64,000 nucleotides of DNA from Loxodes magnus (Eukaryota; Ciliophora; Karyorelictea; Loxodida; Loxodidae): contig CAMPDV010000079.1 of the NCBI GenBank assembly GCA_946699065.1, positions 496,001 to 560,000 on the forward strand, in the 5' to 3' direction. This document shows, piece by piece, positions 41,050-52,900 of the stretch. Each line of letters opens with the position of its first letter. The stretch's first letter is position 1. Below the pieces are notes generated by a model. The model saw nothing but the letters and a program-made list of their open reading frames with translations, was not told the DNA's origin and searched no databases. The position numbers were made by a program, and so were the translations under genes.

Positions 41050-41760
41050 CTTCTTCAATTGATTCATATAAATTAAGTTCTACAACCATAAAATAGAGAT
41101 GTAAGTAAGATAAACAATGATTAAAGATAGTTTTTCCATATAATCAAATTAGTTTTATCAGTTATTGCTACTTATTTAACATAGCTAGCAAAGTATTTAA
41201 GATAAACAGTAAGACACTTAAAAATTCTTTACATTGTGCTTCTAATATAATTTATAAGTTAATTTATAAGAAATGTAGGATTAATGTATAAGTATGCTTT
41301 TCCAGTTTATTCAAATTAATTTAATTGGCTTAGAAAAGAATAATACTTATATAGTTGAAGAGTCTAAATTTATACCTTTTAGTCTATTAAATAAATCTTT
41401 CTAAAGGAATTAAAACATCTCTAAGTTACTGAGATTCAAATTTTCAGATGGATGCTTGTAACATCAGTCTATAATATATTAAGGTAAACAAATGAAAATT
41501 TAAGTTTAAATTTTAGATTAAATTAAGAATAAAAGAGGTAAATAAAGATAAAAAATTATAATGGACTAAATGTAATTTTTTAATACTGGTTTATAACAAA
41601 TATGACTACTGCAAATTAAAAAAGAAAGATAGATTAACAAACCTTATTGTAAATAGTTTATTTATATTTGCAAATATAATTCTCAAAAAACTTAATTATC
41701 AAGCTTTTTTCCTCCAATATTCTTCCTTTTCTTCTTCATATTCTATTTTACCTTATTCCT
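41050..41760. other. Convergent intergenic region
   Basis: It may contain the last exon of the bZIP gene (a possible intron starts with GTAAGTAAG near 41101, with coding-like sequence to about 41300). The rest is AT-rich 3' flank shared with the minus-strand gene ending at 41761. Confidence 0.4.
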
Positions 41761-44058
41761 TCAATCTACACTTTCTAATTTTTAACTTTCTACTTCTATA
41801 TTTATTTCCATTTCTTGATTTTTACTTTAGACTTCTTGATTTAATTCCACTGTTTCTACAGCTAGAAGGTTTTCATTGTAATCCTATTCTTCATTTTCTC
41901 CTTAAACTCGATTATTCTATGCATTTTCTTCTAGGTTTTAAATTTCATTTTTCTATTCAGCCTAAGTTAATTTCTTTACTTTTTCCTCTTATATTTTCTT
42001 AATGCTTTAATACTAATTATAGACTTCAGAATATTTTTTAACTAAACTAAATCATTCGCGACTAAATAGGCCTCGCTAAATTCCTTTTTATATTTCAAGT
42101 TTTTCTTTTTATATTGTCAATATTTTAACAACCTCTCCTGGCTGAATAATAAACTTATCTCCTGTAATTGACTGAGATAATTTTAAGCAATAGGCATAGT
42201 TATTAGCTTCTTAAGGTATTCAATGCTTAATTCCTTCTACCTTTCATGTATTTAGCTGAGACTTGTTAAACTATATTGTAATATTACTCTAAATTTCTGT
42301 TATTTATTCATCTCTTTTCCATTATTTTATTTTCCTCAATCTCTTTTGAGTTTAAAGATTATTGCTAAAAGATTTAACTGAATGCAAGATACTTTCAGAT
42401 TTTGCTTGCTCGAGTCAAATGAACGTATAAAGAAGTTTATCTTCACTCTAAATTTCCTTTTTACTTAGTCAAACTCCTTTTCCTCTTCGTCTATTAGCAG
42501 CTTACTGATAATCGTTTGATTTCATAACTTATAGTTATTACATATCATTTTGAATATCTGTCAAATCTTCGAAATCCATTTCTATTTGACTGAACCTACT
42601 TTAATTAGATTAAATCTCTTATCCCAATAAATTATTCCAGAATAATCTTTTAGTAGAATGAAGAAATCTTTTTAGAATCTCTTTGTTTAGCTTACTCTTC
42701 ATTTTATTTGCTTGCTGCTTAAGCTCTTATAATTAGTCTTCATAAATGCTATTTTCCTATAAATTATTGCGACGAGAATTCATTCTTGACTCATTAAATT
42801 CCATTTGTTTTGGTACATTTTCTAGTTACTAGTTTTGATAATCATATTTATTAGTCCTAACAACTTTTTGCTCTGACTCAAATTGAAAATTAATTTGATT
42901 ACTTTCACTAATAAAATTATCTCCAGTTTAAGCTTCTAAATAGTCCTTTTAATATTTATTTTAAATCTATATCATGTTTTTTGAGTCTTTATATTAATTA
43001 ATTCCATCTTATTAAAAACTTACTTCTAAGCTTTCATTTTATAAGTTATTATCGGATTATGATTCCATTTATAAAACTTAATTATTCTTATTTAGCGAAG
43101 CGTTTTAAGACTCTCTTTAGTACTTCATTTTATCTAGCTTTAAGTTAATTTCATTATTCTCAAATGACAAGCTTTCTCTAGAATTAGACTCTTGTAATTC
43201 TTAATTATACTTTTATTTGCTTTGCAGAGCATTTTTTGATTCTTTGTCTTGATTCATTTTTTCACTCCTTCTTTTTTCTATCCTCTCCTTTAATTTCTAA
43301 GCTTACGTTTTAGAACTTGAAGAGGTACGCTATTCCCTCTACTTTTCATCCCCAGGCAACTCGAAATTCTCACTACTTAACTATAAAAGGTTTTATCAGA
43401 TAGGAAACATATTTTTATCAAATCCTTGACTAATAAACTCATTATACACAAAATCAGTTCTTAAGAAGCATAGAATTATAGTAAGCTACAGTATTTAATC
43501 TACCTAAAACTCCATAAACTCCCAGTAAAACGTTTGGTCAGCAAGCTTTCCCTTTGCATTATTTCACCTAGCAGCTTGAATAGAACATATATAAATAGGT
43601 GCAGCTTCAGATTAGAAATCATAATAAGCTTCTTCAAGATCCTAATACTTTTCATTAACAGCTTTAAAGATCTGGATATCTACTATATGCTTAAGATTTA
43701 TTCTAGCAATAAAGTTCTAATTTCTTTACTCATATTTAGAAGGATAAAATTGAATACTATCTTTATTTACAGTTATATATCTTAGCTACCATAAATCACT
43801 TTATATATTTTTCTTATAAAACTAAGCCTCAAATAAATCATCCTTTCCATTCATATTTTTAACTAAATTGCTAAGAATTTCAAACTTCTATTTATCTTTA
43901 AAATCTTTAAGCTCAAGTTTTTTATACAGAGAAGAAGGTCTTTTAATCACTAGCTTACTCGTAGGAGGTTCGCATGAACTACACACACTTTCACTGTCAT
44001 TAGATTCACCAAATTCTGACGAAGTTTTTGAATTAATTCCTTTATTTTTATTTCCCAT
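41761..44058 (-). CDS. Large putative N-myristoylated protein with N-terminal globular and coiled-coil regions
   Basis: One frame of 765 codons, ATG 44058 to TGA 41761. It opens M-G-N-K-N-K-G-I-N-S-K, a good N-myristoylation site. Residues 95-210 form a globular PH-like segment (W-Q-L-R-Y-I-T-V-N-K, then K-H-I-V-D-I-Q-I-F-K). A Gln/Asn/Glu-rich middle (residues 250-440) is probably disordered. A second folded part (about residues 580-660) contains W-K-V-E-G-I-K-H-W-I-P and F-I-I-Q-P-G-E-V-V-K, then an acidic coiled coil ending K-L-E-S-V-D. Several TGA codons inside give conserved-looking Trp. A TAA Gln codon lies only six codons before the terminal TGA. An in-frame upstream ATG (44121) exists but would lose the myristoylation site. 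No family is identified; a membrane scaffold is a guess. Confidence 0.75.
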
Positions 44059-46528
44059 TTTAAATCTTTTTCGACTAATAATTCTCCTTTCCTTACTTAC
44101 TAGTTTAAATTTAAATATCACTTAGAAAATAAAGCTTTACACTATATACTAGCATTTATAGACCTATCAGTTATAACTTTAAGCATAGTTAATTAATATA
44201 ATAGTATAAGCTATAATTGCATTAACCTTTAGAAGTTAATATATAGGAAACTTATATAAAGAGAGGAATAATTTATTGCAGCTACCTAAAATAATTTGAT
44301 AATAGAGAAACTAAATTATATTAACTAGAATATATTAGAAATTTGAAAATAGAAGTTAGATAGTTAATGGATTTACCTTTTGTTAAAGTATCTAGAAATG
44401 CTTAAGAGAATAATGATTATTGCTTATATATAAACTAATATCAAAATATATTAATTATAAAACCTAAATTTCCTTACCTCTTTTATTATCATTTAACCTT
44501 CTAATTCAAAAATATAAAAGCATTAAGCATACAGACTTTACATTTTTTAAATAAGTAAATCCATCTTGTATTATATCTAATATTAGCATTTTATTGCATA
44601 TGACTTTTTAAAAATTAATACTGATATTTTGAAGCTATAAATCTAAATTTACTTAAAATAAGTAAGCTAACTGTAGTAACACAACCATTCATTTTAAAAG
44701 CTTAAAGTAAAGTTATTTAAAGCCTATATTTGGGTAATTTTTATCCCTTTAACAATTCTTAATCAGTCAATTTTATTTTATTTGCTTTTATCTTAGGATT
44801 TTATTACTCTGAGCAAATACATAAAATATAATAAAAGGAAACTAAAAAGGAATTCTAGTGAAGAAAGAAGAATTAAAGAGTATATAATTACCTAAATATT
44901 GATTTAACTATATCTCCTTAATTAATATACATTTATTATATAATATTGTAAGCTAGTTATACTATTGTATGACTCGCCTATACTTCATTTCTTCTTGTTC
45001 TTATAGACAAATATAAATAATTGCAAGTTAACTTTATATTAAGGGTAATATCAGATAAAGTTATAAAGGAGTTATAAGTACTATTTAGAAATATCTTTCT
45101 AAAATAGGTTTATTGCTGATTAGAGTCTCTTTGTATTCTAGAAGGGATTAAAATAAAATAACTCACTATAAATAAACTTACCTTTGAAAGCACTTTCTAT
45201 ATCTAATTGATATACAACTCTAATTGAAATAAATAGTGCTTTATTAGTAGAAACTATTATGAAAATTGACATAAATATAGTATTTTAAGTTAAAGGCTAT
45301 TTAGCTTATAAATAGGATTTAATATTATATGCTTTATATACCAATATTACTTAAAAGCCATAGAAGAAACTTAAATATAATTAATACTTTATCAATTAAA
45401 GCACAATAGTTTAATACTTCTATGGAATTCTATATTCCTAAGCAAAGAGCTTGCTAAATTGTAAACCAAAATAAGAATAGTAAGAAAGAATAGGTAGCTA
45501 TATCCTAATTTTAGAATTTATACGCTTTATCATCCCACATTACAGAAATAAGAAAGCATTACTGATAAATAAATTACAATTCATTAAGGTTTCCCAACTT
45601 CTTTTTCATTACACATTTCAGCCATAAATTTAAACTGAAGGCTATAGATTTGTCTATTTACACTTTCTATAAAATTAATTTTATATTTTAATCTACTTAT
45701 ACAGAAGTTAAGGTAGCTTGTTCAAAACTCTAATCATAAATAGTTAGATTAGAAGCTTAAAGATTCTAATAAAATTACTTTTTAAATAATTCTCAGATTA
45801 AGAAATATGTATTGTAAAGTATTTAAAAACTAATAATAAAAATTAAGAATGAGAAGCTAATTAAATATGTATTAGTTAGCTTGAAAGAACGGAATAAAAT
45901 TAGATAGCTTTTATAAAAATAAATATAAATTACAAGATAAATTCCCTTTCATTTAGTATTCAATTTATCTTAATCTGATATTATTTTTAATTGCCAAATT
46001 ATAATCTCATTCTACAAGCTAGCTAAGGTCTAATATAAAAACCAATTAAATATACAAATTCTTAATTTACAACCAAGATATTTTTAATTAAACTAAAGGC
46101 TAATAGCCAAGTAACGTTATAAATATGACTAAATAGCATTTAATACATAATTAATACTTAAAATAGAGAATATCTATTGAAAATTAGATTAGATTAAAGA
46201 ATATAAAGCAAATTAGGATAGCTTATATTATAGAATAATTGCACAGCTAGTTTATATTTTTCATTTTACAGTCTAATTTTAATTAGTATAGTTGGTTACT
46301 ATGAGTAAGATACTTATAGTTACTTCATTTATAAGTGAAGAATTAAAGAGGCTTATGAGATTTTTCTTCTAAATTTAATGTATGAATCCTTTTAATAAAT
46401 AAAATCTTAAAGTTATTAAGCATGCTACTAGTTGGTAGATAGGAAGGTATTAATATGAATAAGGAAACTAAGCTAGTTAATTGATAGATAAATCTGAAAT
46501 ATAATTAAATATTACAAAATAAATTATA
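44059..46528. other. AT-rich divergent intergenic region
   Basis: 2.5 kb without a recognised gene between two divergent genes, presumably with a promoter at each end. Confidence 0.5.
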
Positions 46529-49348
46529 ATGCAAAAAGAACCTAACTAAATCCTTGAATGCTCTATTTGCAACTTTACCTATAACAGCTCTGACCGTGTT
46601 CCTAAAACCATTTAGTGTGGACATACTTTTTGTTTGTATTGCTTAAATGCTATCTACTAACAAAAAAATGTTATTATATGTCCTTTTGACAGAAAACATG
46701 ATAGCCGAAAGCCTTAATAATTAACAACGCTATACCTGCTATTGAACTTTATTAAAGATAATAATTAGCAGTAGTAGCACTGCTAGTAGCATTTGCAACT
46801 AAGAGAGCTCTATTGCAAAACAGACTAACAAATCATTTGTACTTAATGTCTATATAAAGAACATACAGGACATTAAATTTAGGACCTGATGACAGTTTAA
46901 GAGCAGATTACTAAGGATTACTCCTAATCTAGTGAAAAAGTCCTAAAATCTAACAAGTTCTAGTACATTCAGTAAGTTCTTTAAGAAAAAAATGAACTAA
47001 AGGAAAAATCTAATTAGATTGTCGGGCTCATCGAAAAATAGTGCTAAAAGCTGCAAAATTATATACAAAATGTTCAAAACCATTGGGTTACTGAGGTTAG
47101 AAATAGATCACAGAGTTTGATGTAATAGATAGAAAATTAAGAAGTAAGACTGCAAGAAGTAAAGAAAGTATAAAGTAATACGGACTAAACTGATACCGTT
47201 AGTTATATAGAAAACTATAATGCTTTAAGTAGAGTTTTAAGTGAACTGAAGTAGGTAAATTGTGTATAACTCAACTAGCAGGTTAGCAGTTTTATTCAAT
47301 TTGATTATGACTATTAAAAATACAACGTAAATTGGGAGAATGTTTAGATAATCAATTTTTAGTAAATTTATGAATAAATTCTTAGAAATTACCAAAGCAA
47401 CTAAAGACAGTATTTTAAGTCTAAGAATATGCAGAGTTAATTAATCAAGGTTTCCTATTAGAATTCAATCAAAAGACTGAAAGTCGCATCAAATCACACT
47501 TTGTTTAGAATTAAATTACAAGCAGCGGTAGAACATGATATTAAGGAGTGTGATGATAACATACGTTTAAGAATTTATAATACAGAGGATAGAATAATGA
47601 CTTGGACTCTTGAAAAAAAAGAAAACTTAACTTTAAGAGAATTAACGTAAAAATTAAAAAAGGATAGCATTAATTGTGATGTGTATGCTTTGGAAATAAG
47701 AAAAGATTAAACTGCTCAGTGGGAAGAATTTGATATAACTCTTCTTCAAATTAAAATATTGAATTTCGTTGGAGTCAAAGAAGTTATTATCGACGAAAAT
47801 GATTACGGTGAAAGCTTTCAAATCTAAATTAATGAAAATTTATTTATTTAAAATTTATTCTCAAAGCTAAAAGTTTTTACAGGCTTATAGTAAAACGAAA
47901 TTCTGCTACTTTAGTACTAAAATAACGGAATGGTAAATTTAGCGGATTTTCTGAATCGAACATTGAAAGAGCAAAACATAAAAAATAAGCATACTTTGTA
48001 TATGGAAAAGTGCTAGAGCATTTAGAATTCAAATTGAATTCAAATAATGCTTAACTGGAATAGCAACTGTACATTTTATTTCAACAATCCTAAGGATAAT
48101 TATTATTACTCAGTTATTGAAGAATAAGGAGATTTCAAAGTTATTACTCTGTAAAAAAAACCTTCTGGCTCCCTAAACCTTAACTAGAAACTAGAATTTG
48201 AGAGAAACTGTACTATTGCTGAACTCAAGAGTGAAATTTGCAAAACTCTGAAGCTAAATGAGAATGAAACAATTCTATTCATCAAAAAATAGAATAAGTA
48301 TGAAGAAATTAATAACACTAACTAAGTAATTGGCTAAGCTTTCTGTCAAAATTAATTAGCCCATTTATGTGAGCATGTTTTGTAGGTAAAGCAAGGACTT
48401 CCTAAATCAGAAAACGATATAAGGATAATTCTGAATTCATTAGAATTCTAAGATGGATTATAAAAAATTCTTCCAATTGCAATTAGTTAATATTTGACAG
48501 AACTAGTGATTAGCAAGAATATAATATTAGACTTTTAAAGCTTAAAAATCGAAATTATTAATCACCTATAATAATATAAGCAAAAGATAAGGAAAGAGGA
48601 ATCATAAATTTGTGATATTAGACTATGAAATTATCAGAGCGAGTTAATTCCTAAGCTTTACAGTTCTGCAAGCCTAAAAGTATAAGATTAAATGAGTATT
48701 TGAGTAGAGGAACTAACTTAAAATGATGATCTAAACTCTTTGAATGATTAACTGCTATTTGTCCGTAAACTTTTTCCTGAGAAATGTGTAAGACTAAATA
48801 AGTTTATAATTTATAGCAAAAAGAAGCAACAGAAGAATACTAAAATAGTTAAGGAAATCAAAAGTGAGCATAGAGAAAACAGCGAGTTACTATAATTCGC
48901 AATTGTAAATTAGATATAGAACTAGAAGATTGATAGCATGAAAGTTGAATACTTAGAAAAGAAGCTTTAATGATTTTCAATGAATAATTTGAAGAACAAA
49001 ATAAAGAACTTAAAAGATGATATTGTGTACATTATCACCAAAAAAGAAGATTTTCAAAGATATTCAAAAAGCTAATAATTAGAATAATATTTAGAAAGCT
49101 AAACTTTAATAAATTCAAAAAACGAGATTGAGTTGTTTAGTTCAAGTAAGTCTTCTGACTCTTCAAGATCGATTGAAGAAATTAACTATATAAATGATCT
49201 CTCGTCAAATTATTATAAGAAAACAACCAGAAGCACCAATCATATTATACAAATTAAACTAGAAGATGAAGAGGATCTTGATTCAAATTAAAACACTTAA
49301 ATTAATGATTTTAACTTATAGTGTATTTCTTATTAGTCACTTATTTGA
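46529..49348 (+). CDS. RING / B-box protein with long coiled coil and probable ubiquitin-like repeats
   Basis: A single frame of 939 codons, ATG 46529 to TGA 49346. Residues 10-56 are a RING finger: C-S-I-C, C-G-H-T-F-C-L-Y-C and C-P-F-D. Asp replaces the last Cys, as in some RINGs. Residues 84-120 form a B-box (C-K-T-D, C-T-Q-C, H-T-G-H). A coiled coil follows to about residue 330. From about residue 330 the chain alternates strands and helices, with R-L-R-I-Y-N-T-E-D-R, L-T-L-R-E-L-T-Q-K-L, D-I-T-L-L-Q-I-K and D-I-R-L-W-N-Y-Q. These resemble the ubiquitin-like repeats in the C-terminal half of USP7-type deubiquitinases. This would be an unusual TRIM-like ligase. RING and B-box are firm; the ubiquitin-like assignment is tentative. 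Three TGA codons are read as Trp. Confidence 0.85.
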
Positions 49349-49933
49349 TATTAAAATAAAAGCATTCTCTTCCTTAGTTTAAGGGTAGAAATTTAAATAA
49401 AGGATACTTTTGAAAAGATGTATTTTATTACTCTAACTATTTCAGCTTAAACAGGATACAAAACTAATAATTTAGTGTGTTAGGGATAATTTGAAATACT
49501 GGCTTATTCAGCGATTAATTATTAAATAAATTGGAATAATATTTTATTTTATTCTACTAATACTTACATAAAACATATATTTAAATGGATAGATGCTTAA
49601 AGAGTAAATAGATTAAAATGCTTATATGGCTAAAATTTTGCAAAAATACAATTAAGTTTCTTGCTTAGAAATGAATTAGAAAATAATTATAGTAACTCTA
49701 TTTTTTGCTTCCTCTTTAAATAGGAAATTTCAAAATTCAATTAAAATAATAATAAACAACTTAATTAGTCTTAAAATCATATAAATCAGTATAAAAAGTG
49801 ACTATTAGTATAAAGGAAATAACAAACAAGTATATTGTATTTTGTTTCCTTCAATTAAGTTTTTATGATTAATAAGTTAAAGTAACACAAAGATTGACAG
49901 ATTAATTACGTTATCTATCATTAAAATATAAAG
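49349..49933. other. Convergent intergenic region
   Basis: AT-rich 3' flanks of the RING/B-box gene and of the second channel gene. No further feature seen. Confidence 0.5.
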
Positions 49934-52900
49934 TCAGATGCAAATAAAAAGAGAATGGCAAAGCAGATTATAATTACTTAAAATTATTGTGTCCTGAATT
50001 TTAAGATGCTGGAATGTTTTTCTTTTTGATCTTCTTTCTTGTAGTTGTTATTCCATCTTTGACTTTTTACTCTATGAAAAGTTTTACTTCATTCCATAAG
50101 TGAGTTTTTAGTTTCCGATGCCTTCAAAATCTTTAAATTATACAGGCGGCAATAAACTAATATTAGGACTTACCTATTGAGCATTAAGTTAGTCTTTTTG
50201 TATTTATATTATACTCTAGTCGTTAAAATAACGAATTGGTAGATTTCTTTTAGGCAAGCTTTTAAAGACACCCTTGACTGAATCAACAGTTTGAACCTAT
50301 ATTTTAGAACTTACATCCGCTAAATTATCCCCAGCTATGTATCATGTAAGTATTCATAATACCTCAAGAAAATGTACGTGACCATTATGATCTCTAATGC
50401 CCAAAAGACCTATTAACTTCAACAATTCTGCTCTTGTTAACTTGCTTGCTTTAAATCCAAGAGGTGGATTAAGTTTCATCAAAAAAGAAGGCAATGTAGC
50501 AGTTTTAATTCATCATTATCCCAAGGGCGCAAATTTTTTCCATTCGTTTTTAAAATTCTCCAGATCTTCTTCTTTTACTTGCATAGTGAATTAATCTTTG
50601 TATCCAAGAGTCGAAAAATTTTCCAAAATAACTGCAATGAAAATATTCAAGAATACTAGTGTAGCGATCATATTAAAACTAATGAAATAGAAAGAAGATA
50701 ATAACCCTTCTTATTTCTTACACTCATGCATTATTCCGTTTCAGCTTTCACCAGTGCTACACCGAAATAGAGTTATAAAACTAAGATAAAAGCTTTCGAA
50801 ATTTGCATGCCTGGTTATGAATATTGTGTTCTACCTATTTATATCGCTAAATAGTTCCATACCCGCTACTCCGTAAATAAAATATAGTAAAAAGAGAAGA
50901 GATCCAACATTAAGGAGAGAAGGCAAAGAGGTAATTAGAGTTTTGATTAGCTGATTTAATCCCTTTGATATTTTAATAATTTTGATAATTCTTAACATTC
51001 TTAAAATTCTGAATACTGTCGCTTTGAAATTTATTTGCTATGCTACAATACTGATAAAGCTAATCATTGCTACTAAAAAATCTATTTAATTTCATCTGCT
51101 AGTGAAATATCTTCTTAACCCAAGTCCAATTATTTTTAAAATGCACTCTATCGTAAAAATTGCAACAAAAACTATGTTCATCAAATATAGAAAATTTTCT
51201 TGCAAATTTGACTCGCCATATCACTAAAAGCACATAACTATAGTATTCCCAACTATGACAATCATAATTGCTAGTTCGAAAACTTTGTTTTTTATATTTG
51301 GACTGCTTTGCTCATCACATACTACCTCTCATATGAGTCTTTTTATTCTTGATTATGGAGGTTTAAACCAAATTTTAGGATGACAGTAAATCATGAGCCT
51401 TTGAATTTTTACTCACTCTCTTTAAGAATTAGTCATGAAAAAACTTCCATTTTACTCTTTCTGTATCTCGTTGAATTTGTCAATCATTATACCAACGAAC
51501 AAGTTCATAATAAAGAAGGCAATTATGAAGATGAAGGTTATGAAAAATAGAGCATATAGTTTGTTATTACCTTATACAGGAGTTTTTTCATATCTGCTAT
51601 CAATCGCAACATACATAAAATTAGGTCACATTTCAAGTGTCCCTATCTCATATAACACCTCCATGCTTGAATATAGTTAATCAAAGTTTACAGACTAAAT
51701 TTTTCATTCTCTTTTCTATCATTATAGCTCTTTCATGTTGAAAAAAATTCCAACACAATCATCTTTTGCTTCAATTCAAGGAGTTAGAAAATCATTACAG
51801 TAGTAAAATTTTCCTTTAAACAAGGTAACTCCCAGAATTCCAAATATGAAGTAAAAAAGCATAGTTACTAGCAAAGCATTTAAAATAGCGGGTATAGCAC
51901 GAATCACTGAACTTACCACTGTTTTCAGGTTTTCGTTCCTGCTCACCATTCTAAGTGGACGTAAAGCTCTTAAGGCTCTTAATGCTTTCAAAAATTTTAA
52001 ATTAGTTCCAGCGCCTAAATACTACATTAGCAGTTAAATAATCATAATCAAAACAATAATGAAATCAAGAACATTCCAATTATCCCTTATATAAGGCAAG
52101 AAATGTTTTTTTTCATAAGCATAAGTCAAAAAAAACTGCTTAATTTCAGGAGAAATTGCTTATTCATCTTTATGCATTAATAAGAACTTTTTATACTTCA
52201 AATAAGTTCTTCACTCCTTATAATCTATTTTCAAACTCTTTCTAATAACAAAGTTTAAAACTGTTATTTTCATATAAGCTTCAATAATAAACAAAATGGC
52301 TGTGAAAGTATGACAAAAATTTAGAATGCTCTTTTCATAATCGCCTAGATATGGTTCATCTATTGCAAGTAGAATACTAGAAAAAGCAATCATCGAGTAG
52401 ATTAATCTGTCAAAATATGGATGAACAATTATTGCCTTTAATCATAATTTTAGCTTATTAATATTTTGCTACTTTTTTAATCTTTAACTTAACTGAACCG
52501 ATCCTTTTCTTAGCGCCTAACCTACTATAAAATGCATCTACCTACTCTTTCTGCGTTAAATGTCAGATTTTGTATTAGAAAATCCTTGTTAACCCTTATC
52601 TCCTTTTTAATCAAGCAAGAGAAAACTTTTCTTTTATGAATCTCTTTTTGTTGGAGAAATATCATTGCTTGAATCTCTTTTTGCTTTACTTGGAGATAAG
52701 TCAAGCTAATCTGTTTACATCCTGACCCATTTGACAAGTAGCTCTTTTGCACTTTTTTTTTTAGGACTTTTCTCCTATATTTTTTCCTCGTCTTTTGGTT
52801 CCTTATTTTCTTAAGTACCAGTTGGAAAGTTAAAAGTCTTGGCTTTTATAATTTTCTAATTCTAATCTGTTTCCTTTTTACTTTTTTTATTAAAAAAGGA

